A DNA stretch of 12,755 nt from Eubacterium sp. (GCA_029054965.1 JAIDEF010000402.1:1-12755); one strand, 5' to 3'; counted from the stretch's first letter, positions 1-8,040 are shown. Notes: a model not told the origin generated them from the sequence alone. Program-made: numbers and translations.

Positions 1-2067
1 GCTCATTGCACGTCTTACAATATCCGCTCTTCCGTAGGAATAGCCTGCCAGCTCACGAAAAATCTGCATTACCTGCTCCTGATAAACCATACAGCCGTAT
101 GTATTTTCAAGTATCGGCTTCAGCTTATCAGTCAGATATTTAACTGACTGAGGAGTATTTGAATTTTCAACAAAAGTATCAATCTGTTTGGCAGGACCGG
201 GGCGGTAAAGGGATGTAGCAGCTATTAAATCCTCAAGTGCCGTTGGCTTAAGATTCATAAGCATCTGCTTCATTCCACTTGACTCAAACTGGAATATACC
301 TTCTGTCTGTCCCCTTGCAAATATTTTATAAACATCAGCATCCTCAATAGATACATTGTTTATATCAACACCTGCTGCTTTTGCAGCATCATCAATAACA
401 GTCAAGGTACGCAAGCCGAGAAAATCCATTTTAAGCAGTCCGAGTTCCTCAAGCGTAGTCATAATATACTGTGTAACAGGAACACCGTCATTTGTTGCAA
501 GCGGTACATATGTCGAAACAGGATTGTGTGTAATAACAACACCTGCTGCGTGAGTCGAGGTATTTCTCGGCATACCCTCAACCTTTCTTGCAGTTTCAAT
601 GAGCTCATTGACCTGCGGATTTTCCGCCATCAGCTTTGCAAGCTCCTTTGACTTATTAACAGCCTGCTCAATTGTTATATGGAAATCATTCGGCACAAGC
701 TTTGCAACGGCATCAACCGCTGCATATGGCATACCCATTGCTCTGCCCACATCACGGATTGCCGCGCGTGTGGCAAGTGTACCAAAGGTGACAATCTGTG
801 CCACGTGATCACTGCCATATTTCTTTGTTACATAATCTATTACTTCGCCCCTGCGTTCATAGCAGAAATCAATATCAAAATCAGGCATTGAAACACGCTG
901 AGGATTTAAAAATCTTTCAAAAAGCAGGCTGTATTTCATAGGGTCAAGGTCAGTTATTTCCATACAGTAAGCCGCAATAGAGCCTGCACCGGAGCCTCTT
1001 CCCGGGCCAACAGGAATACCCCTGCTCTTGGCAAAGGACACAAAATCAGCTACTATCAGGTAGTAGTCTGTATATCCCATTTTTTCAACAGTTTCAAGCT
1101 CATAATTAAGCCTGTCATAATATTCCTCAGGCGGATTTTCGCCATACCTTTTTTTCATACCGTCAAGACACAGCTTTTTGAAATATTCAAAATGGTCCAG
1201 ATTATCAGGTGTTTCAAAATACGGGAGCTTTGTGTTGCCAAATTCAAATTCAAAATCACACCTGTCCGCAATAATCTGAGTATTATCAATAGCCTCAGGA
1301 GTATCAGCGAAAAGTGCCCTCATTTCATCTTCACTTTTAAGATAAAATTCATCAGCATGGAATTCAAGACCTGTATCGTCACCTATAACGTGGTTAGTGG
1401 CTATACATATGAGAACCTGCTGAATTTTAGCATCCTGCTTTTCAATATAATGAACGTCATTCGTTGCAGCAAGAGGTATGCCTGTTTCCCTTGCAATACG
1501 CTTAATCCCCTCATTAACCACCTGCTGCTCAGGCAATCCGTGATTCTGCAGCTCAAGATAATAATTGCCGTTACCGAAAAGCCCGTTATACCAGAGAGCC
1601 GTGCTTTTTGCTCTTTCATAATCCTTTTGCAGAAGCGCCTGCGGTATTTCACCTGCAAGACAGGCAGAAAGACAAATTAATCCCTCGTGATGCTTTTCGA
1701 GCAAATCGTGGTCAATTCTCGGTTTGAAATAAAAGCCCTCGGTAAAGGCTTTTGACACCATATGAATTAAATTCTTATAGCCTGTTTCATTTTCACAAAG
1801 AAGTATAAGATGATTATATTCCTTATCAAGCACCTTATCCTTATCAAATCTTGTTCGAGGTGCAACATATACCTCACAGCCGATAACCGGCTTTATTCCT
1901 TCGCTTTTACAAGCCTTATAAAAATCAACAGCCCCGTACATATTACCATGGTCAGTAATAGCAAGAGACTGCATTCCCAGACTCTTTGCACGGCACACCA
2001 ACTGCTTGATTCGGCAGGCACCGTCAAGCAACGAAAACTCTGTATGTGTATGCAAATGAGTAAACAT
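1..2067 (-). CDS. dnaE: DNA polymerase III subunit alpha DnaE, N-terminal 689 residues (3' end outside window)
   Basis: Catalytic subunit of a C-family DNA polymerase; in Firmicutes DnaE works beside PolC, mainly in lagging-strand synthesis. The reading frame is open from an ATG at 2067 to the left edge, giving 689 of the roughly 1,150 residues usual for the family. The N-terminal PHP domain starts HLHTHTEFSLLDG, and its likely metal ligands look intact (H6, H8, D15, H40, E65, H86, C136, D204, H206), unlike the degenerate PHP of E. coli. The polymerase core shows GPGRGSGAGS (354-363), PDFDID (395-400, two catalytic aspartates) and KMDFLGL (546-552, the third, D548). The start is fixed by an in-frame TGA four codons upstream and an AAAGGA site just after the whiA stop, 20 bases away. 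It is the last visible gene of the hprK operon. The C-terminal finger, HhH and OB domains lie outside the window. Confidence 0.97.
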   Translation of the reverse strand, partial: MFTHLHTHTEFSLLDGACRIKQLVCRAKSLGMQSLAITDHGNMYGAVDFYKACKSEGIKPVIGCEVYVAPRTRFDKDKVLDKEYNHLILLCENETGYKNLIHMVSKAFTEGFYFKPRIDHDLLEKHHEGLICLSACLAGEIPQALLQKDYERAKSTALWYNGLFGNGNYYLELQNHGLPEQQVVNEGIKRIARETGIPLAATNDVHYIEKQDAKIQQVLICIATNHVIGDDTGLEFHADEFYLKSEDEMRALFADTPEAIDNTQIIADRCDFEFEFGNTKLPYFETPDNLDHFEYFKKLCLDGMKKRYGENPPEEYYDRLNYELETVEKMGYTDYYLIVADFVSFAKSRGIPVGPGRGSGAGSIAAYCMEITDLDPMKYSLLFERFLNPQRVSMPDFDIDFCYERRGEVIDYVTKKYGSDHVAQIVTFGTLATRAAIRDVGRAMGMPYAAVDAVAKLVPNDFHITIEQAVNKSKELAKLMAENPQVNELIETARKVEGMPRNTSTHAAGVVITHNPVSTYVPLATNDGVPVTQYIMTTLEELGLLKMDFLGLRTLTVIDDAAKAAGVDINNVSIEDADVYKIFARGQTEGIFQFESSGMKQMLMNLKPTALEDLIAATSLYRPGPAKQIDTFVENSNTPQSVKYLTDKLKPILENTYGCMVYQEQVMQIFRELAGYSYGRADIVRRAMS

Positions 2068-2087
2068 ATTGTTTTTTCAATCCTTTA

Positions 2088-2972
2088 TTATAAATTCTCG
2101 GCAATTTGGGTAATCCTTTTAAGCCTGTGATTAACACCGGAGCGTGACATTCCGCTGAGCTTGGACAGCTCCGCAAGTGACAGCTCAGGATTATCCCTTC
2201 TCAAAACAGCCATTTCCTTTAAATCATTTTTTAGATAATCAAGACCCTTGGTACTCTCAATTTTTTCAATCGCTTTAATATGGGTGAAGCTTGCCTTAAC
2301 GGTTTTTTCGATATTGGCAGCCTCACAGTTAGCCGTTCTGTTCGCCTTATTTCTGAAATCCTTAACGATTTCAATATTCATCATTTCAAACATAGCAGAG
2401 GACGCACCCATAAGATAAAGACAATCTTCAATAGCCTCACTGCCCTTGAAATAAATTATATTATAACCCTTACGGTTGGACGTTTTGGGAGATAACTCAA
2501 TCTCACCAAGCAGTGTCACAAGACTTTTAGAAAGATTAAGATATGGAACAGTAAACTCCAGATGATAATCCTTCTGAGGTGTTGACACTGTACCGCAGGA
2601 TAAAAATGCACCCGCAACAAAGGCATTAATGCAGCCCTCGCAGTCAAAATTGGAATGATTTATTTTAAGACTTCCTTTATCACTATGACCGAAAGCCCCA
2701 AGTATTTTATCGCAATCAGTACTGTCCTCTATATTAACTGAATAATTTCTGCCGCCGGGTGATCTTTTTACAGCACATTCAACATTGCAGTATTTTTTAA
2801 TAAGTTCCTTATAATGCTTAGCAAGCTCTTCATTCTCGCTCTGCATACTCACCCCAAAGCTTGAAAAGCTTTTACCGAATATACATATACCATAAAGCAT
2901 TGCTTTTTCACAGCAGCTATTTTCATATTCAATTTTTAACAGTTCGTTTTTTACATCCTGTGAAAATGACAT
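2088..2972 (-). CDS. whiA: DNA-binding protein WhiA
   Basis: WhiA is a conserved Gram-positive DNA-binding protein tied to sporulation septation in Streptomyces and to cell division and chromosome segregation in Bacillus. It combines a degenerate LAGLIDADG homing-endonuclease fold with a C-terminal helix-turn-helix. Here the LAGLIDADG-like part includes CINAFVAGAFLSCGTVS (about residues 113-130), followed by the family signature FRNKANRTANCEAANIEKT (206-224). The HTH lies around 254-290 (LSLAELSKLSGMSRSGVNHRL). At 294 residues it is a little shorter than the usual 310-330. The ATG at 2972 is 10 bases after the rapZ stop; the Shine-Dalgarno signal is weak (GGAA or CGGG), so coupling to rapZ is likely. 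The catalytic residues of active homing endonucleases are not expected in this family. Confidence 0.96.
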   Translation of the reverse strand: MSFSQDVKNELLKIEYENSCCEKAMLYGICIFGKSFSSFGVSMQSENEELAKHYKELIKKYCNVECAVKRSPGGRNYSVNIEDSTDCDKILGAFGHSDKGSLKINHSNFDCEGCINAFVAGAFLSCGTVSTPQKDYHLEFTVPYLNLSKSLVTLLGEIELSPKTSNRKGYNIIYFKGSEAIEDCLYLMGASSAMFEMMNIEIVKDFRNKANRTANCEAANIEKTVKASFTHIKAIEKIESTKGLDYLKNDLKEMAVLRRDNPELSLAELSKLSGMSRSGVNHRLKRITQIAENL

Positions 2973-2982
2973 TTATACCCGA

Positions 2983-3846
2983 TTACTTCCTATCAATATC
3001 TCTGTGATTAACTGACACATTATCCCATTTCTTTGAAAAATGCTCTTTCAACGCCTCCGCAAAAACAACGCTTCTGTGATTACCGCCTGTGCAGCCGATA
3101 GCAAAAACAATCTGACTCTTACCCTCTTTGATATAAAGCGGATTAAGGAAATCAACAAAATCAATCAGCTTATTAAGCAGCTCCTTTGACTGGTCGAAGG
3201 AGAACACATAGTCATAAACCTCTTTATCAAGACCTGTCTTTGTCTTAAGACTGTCAAGCCAATAAGGATTCGGCAGACAGCGAACATCAATAACAAAATC
3301 AGCTTCAGCGGGAATACCGTGTTTAAAGCCAAATGACATACAGTGAATATTCATAACATCGTTTTCACTGCTCAAGAGAATTTCCGTAAGTCTTTCCCTG
3401 AGCTGCGGCGGATTAAAATCACTTGTATCAATAATATGATTTGCCCTTTCTCTGAGAGAGGAAAGTATTTCCTTTTCAAAGGTGATAGAAGCCTGAATAT
3501 TTCCGTTAAATCTGTCTGCAAAGGGATGCTTTCTTCTTGTAAGCTTATATCTTTTTACAGCCTCTTTATCATTGACATCAAGATAAACCACCTTAACCAT
3601 ATATCCGTATTCCTCAATATGGCTGATGCTTTCGATAAATTTTTCAAACACATTATTTGTTCTTATATCGCAAACCAAAGCAACCTTGTTGTATTCGTCA
3701 CTTTTGGTCAGAAGGCTCACAAAGGTAGCCATAAGCTCAGGCGGCATATTATCAATACAATAATATCCAACATCTTCTAAAAAGCCCATAGCAGTTGACT
3801 TGCCTGCACCGCTTACACCTGTTAATACTACTAATTCTCTTTCCAT
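2983..3846 (-). CDS. rapZ: RapZ-family nucleotide-binding protein (YvcJ)
   Basis: P-loop NTPase of the RapZ/YvcJ family. In E. coli RapZ delivers the small RNA GlmZ to RNase E and so controls glucosamine-6-phosphate synthase; in Bacillus YvcJ binds and hydrolyses GTP, and its RNA role is not established. Visible features are a Walker A motif GVSGAGKS (10-17), the conserved DNMPPEL (32-38), TRRKHPFADRF (103-113), CLPNPYW (190-196) and the C-terminal GCTGGNHRSV (251-260). The length of 287 residues is normal. The start ATG lies 2 bases after the murB stop, with an AAGG site inside the end of murB, so the two genes are probably translationally coupled. The neighbourhood with murB fits a role in balancing amino-sugar flux into peptidoglycan, which is inference for this organism. 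Confidence 0.96.
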   Translation of the reverse strand: MERELVVLTGVSGAGKSTAMGFLEDVGYYCIDNMPPELMATFVSLLTKSDEYNKVALVCDIRTNNVFEKFIESISHIEEYGYMVKVVYLDVNDKEAVKRYKLTRRKHPFADRFNGNIQASITFEKEILSSLRERANHIIDTSDFNPPQLRERLTEILLSSENDVMNIHCMSFGFKHGIPAEADFVIDVRCLPNPYWLDSLKTKTGLDKEVYDYVFSFDQSKELLNKLIDFVDFLNPLYIKEGKSQIVFAIGCTGGNHRSVVFAEALKEHFSKKWDNVSVNHRDIDRK

Positions 3847-3848
3847 AA

Positions 3849-4748
3849 TTACCTTGTTACCCTTATTTCCATTTCCAGCTTAACGCCTTTTTCCCTTTCA
3901 ACTGTATCACTGCAGAACTTACAAAGCTCAAGCACATCCCTGCAGCTTGCACCGCCCTTGTTTATTACAAAGCCTGCATGCTTTTCGCTTACCTGCGCAC
4001 CACCTATTGACTTGCCTTTAAGGTTACATTCCTCAATCAGTGCACCTGCAAAATATCCCTCAGGTCTTTTAAAGGTTGAACCTGCCGACGGATATTCAAG
4101 CGGCTGCTTTGCTCTTCTGCGTGAAATCAGATCATCCATTTCAGCTTTAATCTGAGCCTTGTCGCCCTTTTTCATCTTCATATATAAGCCTGTTATTATG
4201 CAGCCGTTTTCATAATAAGCAGAGTGACGATAACCAAGACTGAGCTCATCACCCTCTAAAAATCCGACATTACCGTCTTTATCAATATGAGAGCACTTAA
4301 ACAGAACATCCTTCATTTCACCGCCGTAGGCACCTGCATTCATAAATGCACCGCCGCCGCAGGAACCCGGTATACCGTAAGCAAATTCCAGTCCGCTGAG
4401 TCCGTTCTCAAGTGCAAAACGACAGACCTTTATCAGCATTGCACCTGCCGTTGCATAAATAACATCATCACCAATCAGCTTGATTTGCGCAAAATGCTCA
4501 TCAAGTATCATTACACAGGCATCAATGCCTTCATCAGCAACAAGCAGATTTGAGCCATTGCCGATAGTAATAAGCCTTATATTGTTTTCATTTGCACATT
4601 TAACTATAGCACTTATCTGTTCTTCATTTTCAGGATAAACAGCAAGCCTTGCAGCACCGCCTATTCTAAAGGTAGTATGCCTGCTCATAGGCTCATTCTC
4701 TGCATATTCACATTTTAATTCATTAAAAAGCTTAATTAAATTCGTCAA
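3849..4748 (-). CDS. murB: UDP-N-acetylenolpyruvoylglucosamine reductase MurB
   Basis: Cytoplasmic FAD enzyme that reduces UDP-GlcNAc-enolpyruvate to UDP-MurNAc with NADPH, the second committed step of peptidoglycan synthesis. The FAD-binding region contains HTTFRIGG (24-31), IGNGSNLL (62-69) and YGIPGSCGGG (124-133). Likely catalytic residues are R174 in GYRHSAY, the proton-donor S224 in GSTFKRP and E294 in LEMEIR. The compact form, 299 residues, resembles type II MurB of Gram-positives. The start appears to be TTG at 4748, with a GGTGAT site just after the preceding stop; the next in-frame ATG (4688, residue 21) would remove a conserved N-terminal stretch. The gene sits 11 bases after the glucokinase gene and 2 bases before rapZ. 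Confidence 0.97.
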   Translation of the reverse strand: MTNLIKLFNELKCEYAENEPMSRHTTFRIGGAARLAVYPENEEQISAIVKCANENNIRLITIGNGSNLLVADEGIDACVMILDEHFAQIKLIGDDVIYATAGAMLIKVCRFALENGLSGLEFAYGIPGSCGGGAFMNAGAYGGEMKDVLFKCSHIDKDGNVGFLEGDELSLGYRHSAYYENGCIITGLYMKMKKGDKAQIKAEMDDLISRRRAKQPLEYPSAGSTFKRPEGYFAGALIEECNLKGKSIGGAQVSEKHAGFVINKGGASCRDVLELCKFCSDTVEREKGVKLEMEIRVTR

Positions 4749-4759
4749 ATTATCACCGA

Positions 4760-5713
4760 TTATTCTTTAACAGAGCCTAAGATTGCTGCACCGATAACAC
4801 CCGCATCATTTCCGAGCTCTGCTTTAACAATTTTAGTCTGAATTTTACTATGTATTGAGTATCTTTCAGCCTGCACAAATCTGCGAAGAGGCTTCATAAG
4901 TGTTTCGCCCTCATTGCAGATACCGCCGCCGATACATATAATTTCAGGCTGGAGTGCATTTACAAGATTAATAAGACCGCAGGCAACATACTTAATATAC
5001 TGGTCAACCACCTTGATACCTGCAATATCACCCTTTCTCATAGCATCAAATGCAGTTCTGCCCGAAACCTTGCCCTCTGCCTCGGCAATCTGGTGCATAT
5101 ATGAGTCAGGATATTCCTCCATAGCCATTTTAGTCTGTCTGATAAGAGCAGTTGCAGATGCATAAGCCTCCCAGCAGCCCTTACGTCCGCAGGAGCACTG
5201 CTCACCATCAACAACAATTACCATATGACCGCACTCGCCGCCTGCAAAGTTAACACCGTTAACAATCTTTCCGTCAACAATGATACCTGAGCCAACGCCT
5301 GTACCAAGAGTAACAGCAACAAAGTCCTTTGCTCCGTTGCCAACACCTGCATATGCCTCACCGAGTGCTGCACAGTTCGCATCATTTTCAATAAACACTC
5401 TTTCAATACCGAGTCTTTCGGTAAGCATGTGCTTTGCAGGCACATTGTTAAAGCCAAGGTTATTAGCAAATTCAATAATGCCTTCGCTGTTAACAGTACC
5501 CGGTGTACCCATACCTACAGAATCAATATCTGCCATTGTCAGACCTGCTTTCTGAACAGCCTCCTGCGATACCATTGCAATATCGTCAAATATCTCGTCT
5601 GCAGTTCTTGGTGCACTTGTTGGTGTTTTTGATGTTGCAATAATATTGTATTTATCATCAACAACTGATGCCACAATATTAGTTCCGCCTAAATCAATAC
5701 CGATTGAATACAT
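4760..5713 (-). CDS. glcK: ROK-family glucokinase
   Basis: Probable ATP-dependent glucokinase producing glucose-6-phosphate. The ROK (repressor/ORF/kinase) fold is shown by the phosphate-binding DLGGTN (7-12), the second nucleotide motif LGTGVGSGI (136-144), and the zinc signature C-S-C-G-R-K-G-C with H163, C173, C175 and C180 as likely ligands. The catalytic base is D111 in ENDANCAALGEA. No N-terminal helix-turn-helix is present, so it is a kinase and not a ROK repressor. The length of 317 residues matches glucokinases. The ATG at 5713 follows an AGGGGG site, which pairs with the anti-SD through one G-U wobble. Sugar specificity cannot be settled by reading alone; fructokinase or N-acetylmannosamine/glucosamine kinase are alternatives, though placement between hprK and murB favours a hexose entering glycolysis or amino-sugar synthesis. 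Confidence 0.9.
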   Translation of the reverse strand: MYSIGIDLGGTNIVASVVDDKYNIIATSKTPTSAPRTADEIFDDIAMVSQEAVQKAGLTMADIDSVGMGTPGTVNSEGIIEFANNLGFNNVPAKHMLTERLGIERVFIENDANCAALGEAYAGVGNGAKDFVAVTLGTGVGSGIIVDGKIVNGVNFAGGECGHMVIVVDGEQCSCGRKGCWEAYASATALIRQTKMAMEEYPDSYMHQIAEAEGKVSGRTAFDAMRKGDIAGIKVVDQYIKYVACGLINLVNALQPEIICIGGGICNEGETLMKPLRRFVQAERYSIHSKIQTKIVKAELGNDAGVIGAAILGSVKE

Positions 5714-5737
5714 AAATTTATCCCCCTGATTTTCATA

Positions 5738-6700
5738 TCAATTTTGCCAAATATCTACTTCCCTGTCCTCAGGATTAATGTCCTCCATACCAAGACTTAT
5801 CATTAAATCCTTTGCAGCGTTATAGCCCATTTTCTTTTGTCTGTTATTCATCGCAGCCGTTTCAACAATCACGGCAAGATTACGCCCCGGTGTAATCGGA
5901 ACAGTCATTGCGGGGACTCTGACGCCAAGAATATTTGCATATTCATTATCAAGACCCAGTCTATCATATGCCTTTGTTGAATCCCACGCTTCAAGCTGAA
6001 TAACCATATCTATTTTTTCACTAAGCTTAACGGCACCCATACCGAATATCCGCCTTGCATCAATAATGCCGATACCGCGAAGCTCGACAAAATGCCGTAT
6101 ATTACTGGGTGAATTGCCCATCAGGGTCTTATCACTGATTTTTCTTATTTCAACAGCATCATCCGCAATAAGACGATGACCTCGCTTAATAAGCTCAATA
6201 GCAGCCTCACTCTTACCGGCACCGCTTTCACCTGTAATAAGCACGCCCTCGCCGTAAACCTCTACAAGCACACCATGTCTTGTTATTCTCGGTGCAAGCT
6301 CTTTGTTTAGATTTTCAATAATTGCTGCAAGGAAGGGTGATGTTTCCTCATCCGTTTTAAGAAGCGGCACCTCATATTTCCTGCATGCATCAATAAAATA
6401 CTCAGGTATCTCAAGACCTCTTGTAATAACGGCTGCCGCAGGCTTAAGTCCAAGCCAGTAGCCAAGAGCTTTATTTCTTTCATCATCACTCATATTGAGC
6501 ATAAAGCCAAGCTCCGTCCAGCCAAGTATCTGTATTCTGAGCGGATCAAAATAATCAGTATAGCCTGTTAAAACAATACCCGGTCTGTTTATTTCAGCCG
6601 TTTTTATTTTAATTTCTCCGGCATCCTTGGGAAGATACACAACCTCAAGCTTGTGGAATTCAATGATTTTTTCAAGAGTTACAAAATACTCTGCAGCCAT
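5738..6700 (-). CDS. hprK: HPr kinase/phosphorylase
   Basis: Bifunctional enzyme that phosphorylates Ser46 of the PTS protein HPr with ATP or pyrophosphate and removes it by phosphorolysis; P-Ser-HPr is the corepressor for CcpA in carbon catabolite control. The C-terminal kinase domain has RHG (141-143), the P-loop GESGAGKS (157-164), the catalytic aspartates D180-D181, and the family signature FVELRGIGIIDARRIFG (204-220). The VPITPGRN stretch (267-274) is the K-loop region used for pyrophosphorolysis. The N-terminal domain is full, so both activities are likely kept. The length of 320 residues is normal. The ATG at 6700 has a strong GGAGGT site 6 bases upstream. It is the first gene of the six-gene operon; HPr itself (ptsH) and Crh are not in the window. 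Confidence 0.97.
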   Translation of the reverse strand: MAAEYFVTLEKIIEFHKLEVVYLPKDAGEIKIKTAEINRPGIVLTGYTDYFDPLRIQILGWTELGFMLNMSDDERNKALGYWLGLKPAAAVITRGLEIPEYFIDACRKYEVPLLKTDEETSPFLAAIIENLNKELAPRITRHGVLVEVYGEGVLITGESGAGKSEAAIELIKRGHRLIADDAVEIRKISDKTLMGNSPSNIRHFVELRGIGIIDARRIFGMGAVKLSEKIDMVIQLEAWDSTKAYDRLGLDNEYANILGVRVPAMTVPITPGRNLAVIVETAAMNNRQKKMGYNAAKDLMISLGMEDINPEDREVDIWQN

Positions 6701-6730
6701 AAAACCACCTCCAGTGAGTATACATTAATT

Positions 6731-6759
6731 ATTATAAATTATAATCATTACTTAATCAA
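6731..6759 (-). promoter_or_regulatory. Predicted promoter of the hprK operon
   Basis: On the minus strand a -35 box TTGATT (6754-6759) is separated by 17 bases from a perfect -10 box TATAAT (6731-6736). Transcription would start near 6724, about 23 bases before the hprK ATG, leaving the GGAGGT site intact. A perfect 7+7 inverted repeat (6747-6764) covers the -35 box. Prediction by consensus only. Confidence 0.65.
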
Positions 6760-6764
6760 GTAAT
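6747..6764. promoter_or_regulatory. Inverted repeat over the hprK -35 box (candidate operator)
   Basis: ATTACTT, four bases AATC, then AAGTAAT: perfect 7-base arms. The repeat contains the whole -35 hexamer of the predicted hprK promoter, a position at which a bound repressor would block polymerase. The sequence does not match a regulator box I can name, and its AT-richness means chance cannot be excluded. Confidence 0.4.
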
Positions 6765-6807
6765 TTTTCCAAATAATTAATTCTGTATAAATATTTTTTC
6801 CTTAACA

Positions 6808-6836
6808 TTTACATATTTGCAGCTTTATGGTAAAAT
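6808..6836 (+). promoter_or_regulatory. Predicted promoter of the glycosyltransferase gene
   Basis: TTTACA (6808-6813), 17 bases, then TAAAAT (6831-6836) preceded by TG at the extended -10 position (TGGTAAAAT). The expected transcription start is near 6843. This places the more upstream in-frame TTG (6817) inside the promoter and supports the start at 6871. Confidence 0.7.
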
Positions 6837-6857
6837 AGCTAAAAAAATAAACAAAAC

Positions 6858-6863
6858 AGAGGT
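6858..6863 (+). promoter_or_regulatory. Ribosome binding site deciding the glycosyltransferase start
   Basis: AGAGGT lies 7 bases before the TTG at 6871. No comparable site precedes the in-frame TTG at 6817, which also falls upstream of the predicted transcription start. Confidence 0.65.
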
Positions 6864-6870
6864 TGAATAC

Positions 6871-8040
6871 TTGAACAAGAAATTAAAGGTCGGTATCGGA
6901 ACTGATGCTTTCCCCCCGACTACTGACGGCATCAGCAACGTAGCACAAAGCTATGCTGCTGAAATCAATAAAAGGCTTGGCGAGGCTGTTGTTATAACAC
7001 CCAAAAATCCGAATCAGCTTGACTATAAATATAATTATGAAATATTCAGATATAAAAGCTGGTGGATTCCTTCAAAGGAAGGCTACAGCATCGGATGGCC
7101 ATTTAAGGATGAGCTGCATCAGGCAATAATTGATATGAATTTTGACATTCTTCACTCACATGCTCCGCTTGCCACAAGCTATTATTTCAGAAGAGTCGTT
7201 GAAAAGAAAAAAATACCTGTTGTTCTCACCTACCACACTAAATATGAATATGACATCGACAGGCGTGTTCCCACAAAGCCTGCAAGGGACTTTGCATACA
7301 AATTCCTTTTAAACAATATAAATGCAGCCGACGAGGTATGGGTAACCAGCGAGGGAACTTCCGACAGCTTAAGAAAACTTGGATATCAAGGTGATTACAT
7401 TGTTATGCCGAATGGCTGTGATTTACCTGTAACCAATGTATCTGCAGAAGATATTGCAATGATTAAAAGAAAACACAGCGTACCTGAGGATGTTCCGATT
7501 TTTCTTTACTCAGGAAGAATGATATGGTACAAAAATATAGAACTGATTCTCGATGCCTGTGCCAAGCTTAAGCGTGACGGCAAAAAGTTCAAGCTGATTA
7601 TGCTCGGCTTCGGTGCCGACGAAACCGCAATTAAGCACTACATAAGAAAATGCGGTCTGAAAAATGATATTATCTGGACAGGTAAGATTTTAGACAGACA
7701 GGAAATTCTGAGCTATTACGGCATTGCCGATATTCTTCTCTTCCCGTCTGTATTTGACACCAACGGACTTGTTGTGCGTGAGGCTGCCGCCTGTGCAACA
7801 CCCAGCCTTTTAGTTCACGGAAGCTGTGCGGCAGAGGGAATTGATGACGGCAAAACAGGCTTTTTGTGTATGGAGAGTGCTCACTCTGTAGCGGCAACAC
7901 TTGCTAAAATTATGAACAACAAGGAGCTGCTTAAGGTAGTTGGAAAGCAGGCACAAAGCGATATCTATATAAGCTGGGAGGACTCAGTACAGAAAGCATA
8001 TAAGCGATATGAAAATTTAGTTGAGAAATTTAATAAATAA
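6871..8040 (+). CDS. Glycosyltransferase family 4 (GT-B fold)
   Basis: Retaining GT4 glycosyltransferase, likely transferring a sugar from a nucleotide sugar to a lipid or envelope acceptor at the inner membrane face. Using TTG at 6871 it has 389 residues. The N-terminal acceptor domain begins KVGIGTDAFPPTTDGISN with the glycine-containing loop, and continues with HSHAPLATSYY (95-105) and TYHTKYEYD (120-128). The donor domain shows SGRMIWYKN (214-222; R216 and K221 are probable phosphate contacts) and FDTNGLVVREAAA (295-307). The usual E-x7-E motif is here D-x7-E (D296, E304). There is no signal peptide or membrane helix. It is monocistronic and divergent from hprK. Candidate roles include glycolipid or lipoteichoic-acid-anchor synthesis, by resemblance to Firmicute diacylglycerol glucosyltransferases; donor and acceptor cannot be determined from sequence alone. 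Confidence 0.88.
   Translation: MNKKLKVGIGTDAFPPTTDGISNVAQSYAAEINKRLGEAVVITPKNPNQLDYKYNYEIFRYKSWWIPSKEGYSIGWPFKDELHQAIIDMNFDILHSHAPLATSYYFRRVVEKKKIPVVLTYHTKYEYDIDRRVPTKPARDFAYKFLLNNINAADEVWVTSEGTSDSLRKLGYQGDYIVMPNGCDLPVTNVSAEDIAMIKRKHSVPEDVPIFLYSGRMIWYKNIELILDACAKLKRDGKKFKLIMLGFGADETAIKHYIRKCGLKNDIIWTGKILDRQEILSYYGIADILLFPSVFDTNGLVVREAAACATPSLLVHGSCAAEGIDDGKTGFLCMESAHSVAATLAKIMNNKELLKVVGKQAQSDIYISWEDSVQKAYKRYENLVEKFNK

Noticed and set aside
1192..1680. Open frame of 162 codons on the plus strand
   Set aside because: It lies antisense within the well-conserved dnaE coding sequence, has no ribosome binding site, and its product has no recognisable domain.
4760..5713. ROK transcriptional repressor (NagC/XylR type)
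   Set aside because: The protein starts directly with the DLGGTN kinase motif and has no N-terminal helix-turn-helix; its length is that of a kinase.
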